From: JAJYUU01 sp963822955
Lineage (GTDB): Bacteria; Actinomycetota; Actinomycetes; Streptosporangiales; Streptosporangiaceae
Assembly (NCBI GenBank): GCA_963822955.1
Contig: CAWGJS010000004.1
Location: 1-64,000 of the forward strand
Length of the DNA stretch: 64,000 nucleotides
Reading direction: 5' to 3'
In this document: positions 1 to 8,562 of the stretch, in pieces
Layout of the letters: every line of letters begins with the position of its first letter
Position numbering within the stretch: position 1 is the first letter of the stretch
Translations under genes and position numbers: made by a program
Notes under the pieces: generated by a model
What the model was told of the DNA's origin: nothing
Databases searched by the model: none
The model's input: the letters and a program-made list of their open reading frames with translations, nothing else

Positions 1-21
1 CAGCAGCGCCCGAGCAGGCTG

Positions 22-402
22 TCACGAACGAGGCTGTGTAGCCGTCGCCAGGACAGCGGCGATGTCGTCGACCGAGTCGAGCGCTCCGCTGGCGACCTTG
101 ATGAAAAGGTCATATGCGGCATCGTTGGTGAGCATGAGCCGACGGCCGTTGAGCCCGTAGAAGGCGATAACTGCACCGAGGGCGAGCCGCTTGTTGCCGT
201 CAACGAGCGCGTGATTCCTCACGACCGAGTGCAGTAACGCTGCTGCCTTGCCGTCAAGGTCCGGGTAGGCGTCTTCGCCGAATGCGGTCGCGCGCGGGCG
301 TGCGACGGCGGCTTCTAGCAGGCCAATGTCCCGTATCAGCGGCTCGCCGCCCAGGACCCGCTCAGCGACGTGAAGGAGTTCTGGCAGCGTCAGGTAGATC
401 AC
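22..402 (-). CDS. doc: Doc/Fic-type toxin of a type II toxin-antitoxin pair
   Basis: This 126-residue protein is the usual length for a Doc (death-on-curing) toxin. The Fic-fold core motif is HALVDGNKR at about residues 64-72, matching the short Doc form HxFxDANKR. In Doc proteins the lysine variant of this loop turns the enzyme from an AMP-transferase into a kinase that phosphorylates elongation factor Tu; that activity is family knowledge and not shown here. The start codon overlaps the stop of the upstream antitoxin gene by four bases (ATGA), so the two are translationally coupled. The protein should act in the cytoplasm and be held inactive by the antitoxin. The catalytic His, Asp, Gly and Asn are all present, so the toxin looks intact. 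Confidence 0.88.
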   Translation of the reverse strand: MIYLTLPELLHVAERVLGGEPLIRDIGLLEAAVARPRATAFGEDAYPDLDGKAAALLHSVVRNHALVDGNKRLALGAVIAFYGLNGRRLMLTNDAAYDLFIKVASGALDSVDDIAAVLATATQPRS

Positions 403-596
403 TGCGCGAGTCGCCGGAGCGCCTCGGCGTAGCGAGGCAGTTCCTCGTCGAGCACGCGGTCGAGAAGCTCGGCCCGGCTGTGGCCTTCCACGTACTCGCG
501 GATGGCTTGCCGAGCTACTTCCTGCATCGGCCTGCCCTCGTGCTCGGCCCGCAGCCGCAACGCCCTGGCCTCAGCGTCGGTCAGCCGCAACGTCAT
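399..596 (-). CDS. Antitoxin (ribbon-helix-helix, Phd/CopG-like) for the Doc toxin
   Basis: This short basic protein precedes the toxin and overlaps it by four bases. The N-terminus reads TLRLTDAEARALRLRAEHEG, a beta strand followed by a helix as in MetJ/Arc ribbon-helix-helix DNA-binding proteins. The acidic and leucine-rich C-terminal part (residues about 40-65) would be the toxin-neutralising segment. The frame stays open to a GTG at 608 and another at 602, but the ATG at 596 has the G-rich stretch at about 602-606 as a ribosome site, so I prefer it. An 18-bp palindrome immediately upstream is the likely autoregulatory operator. Confidence 0.8.
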   Translation of the reverse strand: MTLRLTDAEARALRLRAEHEGRPMQEVARQAIREYVEGHSRAELLDRVLDEELPRYAEALRRLAQ

Positions 597-610
597 TGCC
601 ACCCCCACAT

Positions 611-628
611 GGTATCACCCTTGATACC
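611..628. promoter_or_regulatory. Palindromic operator of the toxin-antitoxin operon
   Basis: The sequence GGTATCA-CCCT-TGATACC is a perfect 7-bp inverted repeat with a 4-base centre. It lies just upstream of the antitoxin ribosome site. Type II antitoxins of this class commonly repress their own operon, so this is the obvious candidate site. Binding is inferred. Confidence 0.6.
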
Positions 629-670
629 AACAACCGCGCGGGCCTGGACCGGCGGCAGCGATGACCGGTC

Positions 671-2491
671 TCACTGGTAGGCGGCTGCCTGGATCTTGTA
701 CAGCTCGGCGTAGCGGCCGCCGAGGGCCATGAGCTCCTCATGCGTGCCCTGCTCGGCGACACGGGCGCCGTCCAGGACGACGATGAGATCCGCCATTCGG
801 ACCGTGCTGAACCGGTGCGAGACCAGGATGGTGATGCTGCCGCTCTGCCGCCGCTCGCGCGCCCGGCTGGCATAGCGCTCGAACAGCTGATGCTCGGTCT
901 CGGCGTCGAGCGCGGCCGTCGGCTCGTCAAGCGCCACGATCAGCGGCTCGTCCCGCATGAAGCCGCGGGCGAGGGCGAGCTTCTGCCACTGCCCGAAGGA
1001 CACGTCGACGCCGTCGTGCCAGGTCGGGCCCAGCTGCGTGGCCAGGCCAGCCGGCAGCGTGTCGATCACGTCACGCGCGCCGGCCCGGTCGGCTGCGGCG
1101 GCCAGCGCCGGCTCGCTGTCCATCCGGGGCAGGTCGCCCAGGCCGATCGTCTGCCCAGCGCGGAACTCGAACCGGAAGAAGTCCTGGAACGCCCCGGCCA
1201 TCCGCTGCCGCCACTGCGCGGTATCCAGCCGGGCGAGGTCCGTGCCGTCCACCAGAATGCGGCCGGACGTCGGCCGGTAGAGCTTGGCCAGAAGCTTGAC
1301 GAGCGTTGTCTTGCCGGCTCCGTTCTCACCGACGACCGCTATCACGCAGCCCGGGGGCAGCGATAGGTCGACGTCGGAGAGGGCGGGCTTGCTCGTTCCC
1401 GGATAGAAGAACGTGACGTGGTCGAACCGGATGCCGTCGGTGAGGCGAGCTGGCGCAGGCAGGTCGGCGTCCGCCGCGGCCGCGCTCGCGTAGTCCTCCA
1501 GCCAGGCGAGACGGCGCGATCCGTCCATCCAGATGCCGCGCAGGAAGCCGATCTCGCTGACCGTGGCGCCGACGTAGGACGACAGCCGCGCGCCCGCGGT
1601 GAGCACCAGGATCGCCGACGCGGCCGAGGCATGCGGGCCGGCGGCCGTGAGCGCGATCGCGCCGACGTAGGCGAGGGCGAAGATTGCCCAGCCTCCCGCG
1701 TACCAGGCCGAGGAGCGGGTCCTGGCCGCAGCCACCGGGCCGTACCACTGCTCCCACGCCGCCCGGCGCCGGGCGCCCAGGTGCGGGCCGATGCCGAGCA
1801 GCCGCAGTTCCTTGCCGGGCGAGGCGGTGGTCGTCAGCGTGAACAGGTGCCGGGCGAGGCGGTCGGACTGGGCGCCGCGTTCCTGCGCGACGCGCTCGAC
1901 CACGGGCCGCCATGATGTCGCCGCCACGGTGGGAAGGGCGAACAGGACCAGCGTGACCAGTACCGGGTTCACGGTCGCGAGGAGGGTCACGGTGATCGCC
2001 AGCCGCAGGATCCAGCCGGCGGTGGCGAACACCGACATGTACATGTGGTCGAGCGTGAAGATCTGCTCGCGGAGCACGGACAGGCGGTCCAGGTACTCAG
2101 GCCGTTCCTGGTGAGCGATCGTCGAGATGTCCGCCTGCAGCCTCGCGACATGCGACTCCAGCGCAATCGTGACCTTGTCGCGGAAGCGCCGCTGCATCCG
2201 GGTGGAGATCGTCTGGATCAGCCAGGTCGCGACGGCGGAGACCGCGAGCGCGACGACCGCGAATTCCAGCAGGCCCGGCTTGTGCTCAAGCAGCCCCTCG
2301 CCCAGCAGCTTGAACCAGACCGCGAGCAGCGCGTCCGGCACGGCCGCGACCAGCGCCAGGACGAACGCAGTGCCCATGAGGGCAGGCTCGTAGCGATAAC
2401 CCAGCCGGCACAGCCGCCACATCGAGGACAGCGCTGGCGGAAGGTTGTCGACCGGCTCGTCGGGCCGCGGCGGAGCGTCAGGCGAGGACAT
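671..2491 (-). CDS. ABC exporter half-transporter, membrane plus ATPase domain (subunit 2)
   Basis: At 606 residues this is a typical type IV ABC exporter half-molecule. An N-terminal transmembrane region with five or six hydrophobic segments (about 35-320) is followed by a nucleotide-binding domain with Walker A GENGAGKTT near 387-395 and Walker B VALDEPTAALD near 515-525. The H-loop is in SHRFSTVRMADL. The ABC signature is degenerate (VSFGQ instead of LSGGQ), while the partner encoded just upstream has a perfect LSGGQ. This is the pattern of heterodimeric exporters with one consensus and one degenerate ATP site. The start overlaps the end of the partner gene by 14 bases. The substrate is unknown; lipids, peptides or drugs are possible. 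Confidence 0.88.
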   Translation of the reverse strand: MSSPDAPPRPDEPVDNLPPALSSMWRLCRLGYRYEPALMGTAFVLALVAAVPDALLAVWFKLLGEGLLEHKPGLLEFAVVALAVSAVATWLIQTISTRMQRRFRDKVTIALESHVARLQADISTIAHQERPEYLDRLSVLREQIFTLDHMYMSVFATAGWILRLAITVTLLATVNPVLVTLVLFALPTVAATSWRPVVERVAQERGAQSDRLARHLFTLTTTASPGKELRLLGIGPHLGARRRAAWEQWYGPVAAARTRSSAWYAGGWAIFALAYVGAIALTAAGPHASAASAILVLTAGARLSSYVGATVSEIGFLRGIWMDGSRRLAWLEDYASAAAADADLPAPARLTDGIRFDHVTFFYPGTSKPALSDVDLSLPPGCVIAVVGENGAGKTTLVKLLAKLYRPTSGRILVDGTDLARLDTAQWRQRMAGAFQDFFRFEFRAGQTIGLGDLPRMDSEPALAAAADRAGARDVIDTLPAGLATQLGPTWHDGVDVSFGQWQKLALARGFMRDEPLIVALDEPTAALDAETEHQLFERYASRARERRQSGSITILVSHRFSTVRMADLIVVLDGARVAEQGTHEELMALGGRYAELYKIQAAAYQ

Positions 2492-4379
2492 CGAAGACCA
2501 GCTCCTCCTCGCCTTCCTCGGGCGTCCCGGTCGCGAACCGGCGGGCCTGCAGCGTGAACATCGTCCAGTACCGGCCGCGCAGCGCCATCAGCTCGTCGTG
2601 GCTGCCGAGCTCTGCGACCGCGCCGTGGTCGATGACCGCGATCCGGTCCGCGTGCCGGACCGTCGAGAACCGGTGCGAGATCAGGATCGTCGTGCTCGAC
2701 CTTGTCGCGGCCAGGATCCGCTCGAAAATCTCGGCCTCGCCGCGCACGTCCAGCTGAGCCGTCGGCTCGTCCAGCAGGATCAGGCCAGCCCCGAGCTGTA
2801 CCGCTGCCATCGCCCGGGCAAGAGCCACCCGCTGCCACTGACCGCCGGACAGGTCGGTTCCCCCGGTGTAGGCCTTGGCGAGCACGGTGTCGAGAGTGGC
2901 CAGTCCGCTCGCCCCGGCGGCATCAAGCGCAGCTGCGGCGACCGGGTCTGAGCTGATCGGCTGGGCATCGGCGGCGAGGCGCGGGATCACGTTCTCCCGC
3001 AACGTCAGCTCGAAGCGGACGAAGTCCTGGAAGACAGCCGTCACGCGCTGTCGCCACGAGGTCAGGTCGAGTTCCCTGAGGTCAGTGCCGTCGACCTCGA
3101 TCGAGCCTGATTGGGGATCGTAGAGACGGCAGAGGAGCTTGGCCAGCGTGGTCTTGCCCGCGCCGTTCACTCCGACGATCGCGAGGGAGCTGCCGGCCGG
3201 GATGTCGAGGTCGAGCCCTTGCAGCACCGGCCGGTCCGGCGCGGCCGGGTAGGCGAAGGTGACGTTCCTGAAGCGAATCTGCTGAGCTGGCATCCCGGCG
3301 GCGGGCTGCGAGCCCGAGACGACCGTGCCGGCGCTGGCCGTCGCTGCTGTCAGCCTGCCGACCGCCGCGACGGGCGCGGAGGCACCGTCGAGCGCCCAGT
3401 TGAGTCCGCCGAACGCGATCATTGACGTGCCGACGGCTGCCTGCGCGAACACAATCAGCGCGCCGAGTCCGATCCGATGCCCGAGCGCCGCCGTTCCCAG
3501 GGCCCAGAAGACTCCCATATTCGCGGCCAGGACGATCAGCATGCAGCCGATAACTGACCGCTCGCGCATCCTGGTCGCCTGATACTGCAGCTGGTGGAGG
3601 TGCCGGCGGGTGGTGATGAAGCGGTCGAGAACCCAGTCCGGCAGCCCGAAGATCCGCAGTTCCTTGGCGGCGGGCGGGTCGACGGCCAGCCGGTAGGCGT
3701 ACTCGGCGTTGCGCTGCGCCAGGCGGACCTCGTCGGTGTTGCGGTCCTTCCAGATCGCGCTCTCCCGGAGCAGCCAGTGCGTCGACAGCCACGCCACGGC
3801 GAGGACCGGCGGCGCCCAGAACGCGAACCCGAACAGGACGACGGCCTGGGCCAGCCCGGCGATCATGTCGACGAGGCCGGTCGCGATGAAGTCCATCGAG
3901 ACCGACAGCGGCGGCCCGGTCATGCCGCGGTCGAAGTCCCTGGCGACCTGCAGGTCTGCCGCGAGCTCGGGGTCCTCGAGGTGCCCGATGCCGGGAGGGC
4001 CCACGCACGTGCTGGTCAGCTCGTCGTAGAGCCAGGCGGCGGTGCGGTCGCCGACGTTCGCGCTGAGCGCGGTATGCAGCGGGCCCAGGGTCTGCAGGAG
4101 GATGAACAGCACGCCGACGACGCTGAGCGGAACGGCCAGCGACTGATGATGCTCGACAGCGTTGATGACGAAGCCGGTCGCGATCGCGAACCCGGCCGGA
4201 AGCAGGCCGCGCAGGGTCAGCAGGGACCACCAGCTCGCTGCCAGTGCCCGGTCGGCATGCCAGAGGGCGGCGGCAAGCTGCAGCTCCTGCCGGTCGCGCA
4301 GGCGGGCCAGCGACAGTCGGTTCATCACCTGCGCGGCTTGGCCCTTCACCCGCGCAAGTGTCACACAAGGCGCTGACAT
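2478..4379 (-). CDS. ABC exporter half-transporter, membrane plus ATPase domain (subunit 1)
   Basis: This 633-residue protein has the same architecture as the next gene in the operon: transmembrane domain to about residue 330, then an ATPase domain with Walker A GVNGAGKTT near 400, signature LSGGQWQRVALARA near 508 and Walker B ILLDEPTAQLD near 535. It carries the consensus signature that its partner lacks, so the two should form one heterodimeric exporter in the cytoplasmic membrane. ATG at 4379 gives the longest product and lacks a clear ribosome site. An in-frame ATG at 4325 is an alternative, which would remove 18 residues. Only the two subunits form this operon; no regulator is adjacent. 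Confidence 0.88.
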   Translation of the reverse strand: MSAPCVTLARVKGQAAQVMNRLSLARLRDRQELQLAAALWHADRALAASWWSLLTLRGLLPAGFAIATGFVINAVEHHQSLAVPLSVVGVLFILLQTLGPLHTALSANVGDRTAAWLYDELTSTCVGPPGIGHLEDPELAADLQVARDFDRGMTGPPLSVSMDFIATGLVDMIAGLAQAVVLFGFAFWAPPVLAVAWLSTHWLLRESAIWKDRNTDEVRLAQRNAEYAYRLAVDPPAAKELRIFGLPDWVLDRFITTRRHLHQLQYQATRMRERSVIGCMLIVLAANMGVFWALGTAALGHRIGLGALIVFAQAAVGTSMIAFGGLNWALDGASAPVAAVGRLTAATASAGTVVSGSQPAAGMPAQQIRFRNVTFAYPAAPDRPVLQGLDLDIPAGSSLAIVGVNGAGKTTLAKLLCRLYDPQSGSIEVDGTDLRELDLTSWRQRVTAVFQDFVRFELTLRENVIPRLAADAQPISSDPVAAAALDAAGASGLATLDTVLAKAYTGGTDLSGGQWQRVALARAMAAVQLGAGLILLDEPTAQLDVRGEAEIFERILAATRSSTTILISHRFSTVRHADRIAVIDHGAVAELGSHDELMALRGRYWTMFTLQARRFATGTPEEGEEELVFDVLA

Positions 4380-4456
4380 TCTGGTAGGCCCTTAGGGGGC
4401 CACGGGGCCGCTTAAGGCACTACTTCCGGCTTGCTCTGTTGCGGCGTGACTGCGGG

Positions 4457-4834
4457 TCAGCGTGATGCTTTAGCCCGCTTCGGGGCCTTGTTGCCGGCCT
4501 TGAAGAGGTCGCGCCAGTCACTCTCTGAGACCTCGACGTTGTGGCGCTTCGCGGCCTTGAGTATCCGCTGCCATGCCTTGTCCCGTTCCGCGTCGCTGAC
4601 GCCCTCGACCTGGTCGAAACGAGCGATCGCGTTCCGGACGTGCCGGGCGTCGACCAGCGGCTCCTTGCGCTCCTTCGGGAACGCGAACTCCTTGTCGGGC
4701 AGCCGGTCCTTGTCCGCGGTGCTCAGGCCCTCGGCTTGCTGCGGGATCTTGGCGCCGTGTGCCCTGGCGCTCTGTACCGCGCGGGCCTTGGTGATGTTCT
4801 CCCTGGCGGCTTCTTTCTGTCGTTCGGTGGCCAT
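4457..4834 (-). CDS. DUF6582-family small charged protein
   Basis: This 125-residue hydrophilic protein has many Lys, Glu and Arg residues and no membrane segment. The central part, with LPDKEFAFPKERKEPL followed by ARHVRNAIARFDQVEGVSD, matches my memory of DUF6582 proteins common in actinomycetes and some phages. A short C-terminal basic tail (KAPKRAKASR) could touch nucleic acid. The start is set by a perfect AGGAGG seven bases before the ATG. It is transcribed alone and its function is unknown. Confidence 0.75.
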   Translation of the reverse strand: MATERQKEAARENITKARAVQSARAHGAKIPQQAEGLSTADKDRLPDKEFAFPKERKEPLVDARHVRNAIARFDQVEGVSDAERDKAWQRILKAAKRHNVEVSESDWRDLFKAGNKAPKRAKASR

Positions 4835-5010
4835 CTGGTTTCCTCCTGAGGTCTGTCATCGCCAGTTCATCGGGTGCCTACCCGAGTTGCGCTGGTGAAC
4901 ACGGGGCCCGCGCCGCGGTTTCAGGCCTGAAGGGGTCCTGCTGCGGGAGCCTGGGCTGGCGCGGGTGCGATGATCGGAAGTCGCTGAGCAGCTGTGAGGG
5001 ACTTGCCGTC

Positions 5011-5430
5011 ATGCGCCTGGATCCGGCCGAAGCGCAGGCCCGATTCGCCGGGTCCGCGGTGCTGAGGCTCGCCACGGCGGGAGCGGACGGCTGGCCACAC
5101 CTGGTGCCGTGCACGTTCGCGGTGGACGGCTCCGGACGCGTCGTCATCGGCATTGACAACAAGCCCAAGTCATCCGGCAGTCTGCGGCGGCTGCGGAACA
5201 TTGCCGAGAACCCGCAGGTGAGCCTGCTCGCGGATCACTACTCCCACGACTGGGTAGAGCTGTGGTGGGCTCGCGCCGACGGGATCGCGGCTGTTGAGCT
5301 GTCTGGCGGGGAGCACGCCGGCCACTGGGAACTTCTTCGAAGGAAGTACCCGCAGTACGATGCCCAGGTCCTGGACGGCCCGGTGATCGTGGTCACGGTG
5401 CGGTCGTGGTCGGGATGGGCCTGGCGCTGA
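5011..5430 (+). CDS. PPOX-class F420-dependent oxidoreductase (TIGR03668-like)
   Basis: This 139-residue single-domain split-barrel protein belongs to the pyridoxamine-phosphate-oxidase-like superfamily. The segment VLRLATAGADGWPHLVPCTFAVD is a typical first pair of strands, and KSSGSLRRLRNIAENPQVSLLADHY is the cofactor-side segment of the TIGR03668 group, which is predicted to use deazaflavin F420. The substrate is unknown. The DUF1345 gene begins 18 bases downstream on the same strand, so the two may be cotranscribed. Confidence 0.8.
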   Translation: MRLDPAEAQARFAGSAVLRLATAGADGWPHLVPCTFAVDGSGRVVIGIDNKPKSSGSLRRLRNIAENPQVSLLADHYSHDWVELWWARADGIAAVELSGGEHAGHWELLRRKYPQYDAQVLDGPVIVVTVRSWSGWAWR

Positions 5431-5448
5431 CCAAGGGATACCTGGCTG

Positions 5449-6126
5449 ATGAGCAACCCGACTAACCCATCCGAGCAACCGCGGCGGCTGTCGCAGTGGC
5501 TCTGGCTCCGGCGGCGCACCCGGCTGGCCGTATCCGCCGCCTTTGGCGGTGCCGCTGCTGCACTCGTCCTCGCCTTCTGGGACTGGATCTATGCTCCCTC
5601 GATCGGCTGGGATGTCACCGCGGTGATCTTCACTGGCAGTGTCTGGCTCGGCATCTGGCCGATGTCCGATGACAAGACTGCCGTGCGGGCGACCAGGGAA
5701 GACGCGAGCCGGACCACGAGCGACCTGCTCACGCTATGCGCGTGCGTCGCAAGCCTCGGCGCCGTCGCGATCCTGCTCGTCCGTGCCCACTCGGCGCCCG
5801 GGTCGGACAAAGGCCTGCTCGCTGCACTCGGCCTCATGAGCATCGGGGTGTCCTGGCTGACCGTGCACACGGTCTTCACGCTGCGGTACGCACTGCTGTA
5901 TTACACCGAGCCGGTGGGCGGCGTGAGCTTCAATACGGACGAGCCGCCCAGCTACCGCGACTTCGCCTACCTTGCCATGACTATCGGCATGACCTTCCAG
6001 ATCGCCGACACCGACCTGAAATCGACGGCGATGCGAGCGACGGTTCTGCGGCATGCGCTGCTGTCGTACCTGTTCGGTTCGCTCATTCTTGCCTCAGCCG
6101 TCAACCTGGTGGCCGGGCTGAGCTGA
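5449..6126 (+). CDS. DUF1345 integral membrane protein
   Basis: This 225-residue protein has four to five hydrophobic segments (about 27-47, 52-72, 98-116, 125-147, 200-222). The family hallmark YRDFAYLAMTIGMTFQIADTD is present near residue 170, followed by RHALLSYLFGSLILASAVN. DUF1345 proteins are widespread membrane proteins of unknown function. An AAGGGA lies about 11 bases before the ATG. It follows the PPOX gene closely and precedes a small soluble gene, suggesting a three-gene transcription unit. Confidence 0.85.
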   Translation: MSNPTNPSEQPRRLSQWLWLRRRTRLAVSAAFGGAAAALVLAFWDWIYAPSIGWDVTAVIFTGSVWLGIWPMSDDKTAVRATREDASRTTSDLLTLCACVASLGAVAILLVRAHSAPGSDKGLLAALGLMSIGVSWLTVHTVFTLRYALLYYTEPVGGVSFNTDEPPSYRDFAYLAMTIGMTFQIADTDLKSTAMRATVLRHALLSYLFGSLILASAVNLVAGLS

Positions 6127-6161
6127 GACGTTGCTGGACTAAGGAACTAGGAGAGCGGCCA

Positions 6162-6587
6162 GTGGACGAGGCGATCCGCGCGCTATCAGATGACGTCATC
6201 ATCAGGATTGGCGGCTGGCATCCCGGGTACGCGCGCGTCCTTCTGATCGAGCACGACGATCATGACGCGATTGTCATTGTCGACGGCAACGGCGACGGTG
6301 CCGAACTCGAGCTTGAGTACTGGCACCGCGACAGCGACGGCGTCTGGTCCGGCGGCTCATCGTCGGGCCACGGATCACTGGATTCGCTGCCGTCCTCGCA
6401 GAACTGGGACGCGGGCCCCTTCGTCGCCGCTCTTGGCCGGGTAGCGCCGGCGACCGAAGTCACCGTCGAGTATGGCGGTAACACGTACCGCCGCACGGCC
6501 AACGAGTTCGGTCTCTGGGGATTCATCCACGCGGCCGACTCTGAGCGCCATGGCGATCTGCCTGCGGTAACGGCCTTCGCGTCCTAG
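6162..6587 (+). CDS. Hypothetical acidic protein
   Basis: This is a 141-residue soluble protein rich in Asp and Gly, with alternating short beta-like stretches (ARVLLIEH, AIVIVDG, TEVTVEYGGNTYRR). I recognise no family. The reading frame is open far upstream through the DUF1345 gene, but the GTG at 6162 has AGGAG eight bases before it, so translation should begin there. It lies 35 bases after the DUF1345 gene and is probably cotranscribed. The product reads like a small beta-rich domain without catalytic motifs. Confidence 0.6.
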   Translation: MDEAIRALSDDVIIRIGGWHPGYARVLLIEHDDHDAIVIVDGNGDGAELELEYWHRDSDGVWSGGSSSGHGSLDSLPSSQNWDAGPFVAALGRVAPATEVTVEYGGNTYRRTANEFGLWGFIHAADSERHGDLPAVTAFAS

Positions 6588-6764
6588 GGCTGCTGTTGCA
6601 TCCGCGGCAGCCGCCCGAACACCGGGCCCGCGCCGCGCTCAGCACGCCCTCCGCAGAACCGGACGCAAAGCCAGCATCCCGGTCCCCAGGCTTCCGCGGC
6701 CATCGCGCGTGATCTGTCAGATGCTGTTAGCCGGATGTCCCTGGACAACGAAATGGAGTGCCTG

Positions 6765-7289
6765 ATGGAGATCATCAATCTGGGTGAGGCAGATGGGCTG
6801 CCGCCGGTGGACTGGGCCAGAGTTGCCGAGAATCTCGCAGCGCGCTCGGGGCCAGCTCCGGACGCGGGGAACTCCCGGACGACCTGGCTGTCCACCCTCA
6901 ACGAGGACGGCAGCCCGCATGTGACTGCTGTCGGCGCCCTGTGGCTCGATGGCACGTTCTGGTTCCAGACAGGCGCGGGCACGCGGAAGGGACGCAATGT
7001 CGCACGGGATCCGCGGTGTTCGATCGCGGTGTCGATCCGCGACGCGGACGTCGTCATCGAGGGCGACGCTGCGCGAGTGACTGAGCTAGGCGCAGTAGCG
7101 CGTATTGCGAAGGCGTGGGCTGACAACGGCTGGCCGGCCGAACCCGACGACAGCGGGTCGGGCATCACTGCCCCGTTCAACGCACCGTCGCAAGGACCAC
7201 CACCGTGGAACGTGTATCGCATTAAGCCACGCTCGGCGATCGTGACCTTGGCTGCGGAGCCAGGCGGCCTGACTCGCTTCCGGTTCTGA
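6765..7289 (+). CDS. Pyridoxamine 5'-phosphate oxidase family protein
   Basis: This is about 174 residues of split-barrel fold. TTWLSTLNEDGSPHVTAVGALWLDG and GTRKGRNVARDPRCSIAVSIRDADVV are the two strand-loop segments that bind FMN or F420 in this superfamily, and the C-terminal NVYRIKPRSAIV closes the barrel. The frame is open to an ATG at 6735, but the ATG at 6765 has GGAG six bases upstream and is preferred. The protein probably reduces or oxidises a small molecule; cofactor and substrate are not determinable here. A strong hairpin lies downstream at 7430-7471. Confidence 0.8.
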   Translation: MEIINLGEADGLPPVDWARVAENLAARSGPAPDAGNSRTTWLSTLNEDGSPHVTAVGALWLDGTFWFQTGAGTRKGRNVARDPRCSIAVSIRDADVVIEGDAARVTELGAVARIAKAWADNGWPAEPDDSGSGITAPFNAPSQGPPPWNVYRIKPRSAIVTLAAEPGGLTRFRF

Positions 7290-7429
7290 AACCGGGCGGG
7301 CAGGGGCCAGTCATCCGCGCGTGCCGCAGGCCGTTTGCCGCAGCTCGGGCCGTTTCGACGGCATGCCATCGGACTACTATGTCCGCGACCGCCGCCACCA
7401 AGGCTGAGCAAATCTTAGGTCAGGGACGG

Positions 7430-7471
7430 TGGGCCGGTGCGATCCACCCAAACCAAGATTGCACCGGCCCA
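7430..7471. terminator. Strong hairpin between convergent genes
   Basis: Two 15-base arms (7430-7444 and 7457-7471) pair with one mismatch around a 12-base loop. The stem is very GC-rich and lacks a T tract, as is usual for actinomycete terminators. It lies between the convergent PPOX-family and DinB genes, so a bidirectional terminator is the simplest reading. The rest of the 320-base gap holds no gene I can support. Confidence 0.55.
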
Positions 7472-7612
7472 GCATCCGGTCGTGCAACTCGCGCTCTGGA
7501 CGGGTCACTTGTTGGTGCGACTGCGTTCGCGGGCACGCTTCCGGCAGACTGCGGCGGGAGATCCGCTATACCGGGTGGGTTGCCACTAAGCGTGATCAGC
7601 GATCCGGTTGTA

Positions 7613-8173
7613 CTACTCCGTGACCGGCCGTTCGCTGCGCTTCTGCCCGAGCCGCGTCGTCCCGTCCAGCAGTTCCCTGCCGATGTCCAGGTGACCGCAA
7701 TGCCGCGCGATCTCCTCGATCACGTGCAAGACAACCCATCGCACGTTCGGCGGCTCGGTAACCTCCGGGTCGCCGTGCTTGCCGCGCGGCGCCGCCGACA
7801 GCGGCGTTACCGCCAGGATCGCGTCCGAGCGAGCGCAGATCTCCCGGAATTCGGCGATGATGTCCGCAGACGACCAGTCCGTGAGGAACGGCGCCGTCGG
7901 GTCATAGGGCTCGACGTCTGCGTCAGCGGGCGGTGAGGTGTCCTCGCCGGCGACTACTCCGATGAACCAGTGGAACTGTGCACCGCTCAGATGCTCGACC
8001 AGCCCGGCCGGTGTCCAGCCCGACGGCACGACCGACCGGTGCCAGGCCCCTTCATCCAGGCCTGCCACGACATCCAGGGTCGCCGCGCGCTGCGCCGCCA
8101 GAAAGTCCAGCAGCATCCGATCCTCGGCGGGGTGGCAACCAGTCACCTGGTCTTGAGCTGAGGCTTCGGTCAT
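7613..8173 (-). CDS. DinB family protein (DUF664, mini-circle-like)
   Basis: This 186-residue four-helix-bundle protein has metal-site features of DinB/DUF664: GWTPAGLVEHLSGAQFHWF carries the first histidine and RWVVLHVIEEIARHCGHLDIGREL the other two. Bacterial members include mycothiol- or bacillithiol-dependent transferases, though specific activity cannot be inferred. The start at 8173 is supported by GGAGG seven bases upstream; the frame's more distal starts lack one. It is transcribed alone. Confidence 0.85.
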   Translation of the reverse strand: MTEASAQDQVTGCHPAEDRMLLDFLAAQRAATLDVVAGLDEGAWHRSVVPSGWTPAGLVEHLSGAQFHWFIGVVAGEDTSPPADADVEPYDPTAPFLTDWSSADIIAEFREICARSDAILAVTPLSAAPRGKHGDPEVTEPPNVRWVVLHVIEEIARHCGHLDIGRELLDGTTRLGQKRSERPVTE

Positions 8174-8562
8174 GCCCGTTCCTCCAGGTTCCGCTCGGTC
8201 GGTTGGCCGACCTTTCACAAGGACGACGATCTGGCTGACGCCAAAGGGACACCGTCTGTTGCGTCGGGCGACTCGGCCTGGAGGATACCGGCGAATGCGG
8301 GCCGGGTTCCAGACCCGCCCGAGTGCGGTCAGCATGCTTGCCGACCTGGACCGCGCGGACATCCCCGCATGCTGCCGTTGGTTGGGCGATTGCCATGCCT
8401 GACGCCTTCCGGTTGATCACGATTCGTCCCGGTCAAGGTGATCACAATGAGCGCGCAGTGGCTGGAGATCCTGATGTGGTCCAACCGGCGTGCCCGCTGC
8501 GACGTCATATGCGGTGTCCACGGTGGACAGCACGTGTTAAGGAGGACTGAGGTGGCTCGAGC

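Noticed and set aside
3082..4368. A 428-codon Arg/Ala-rich frame within the ABC exporter gene
   Set aside because: It is a same-strand shadow in another frame, with composition typical of shifted high-GC coding DNA.
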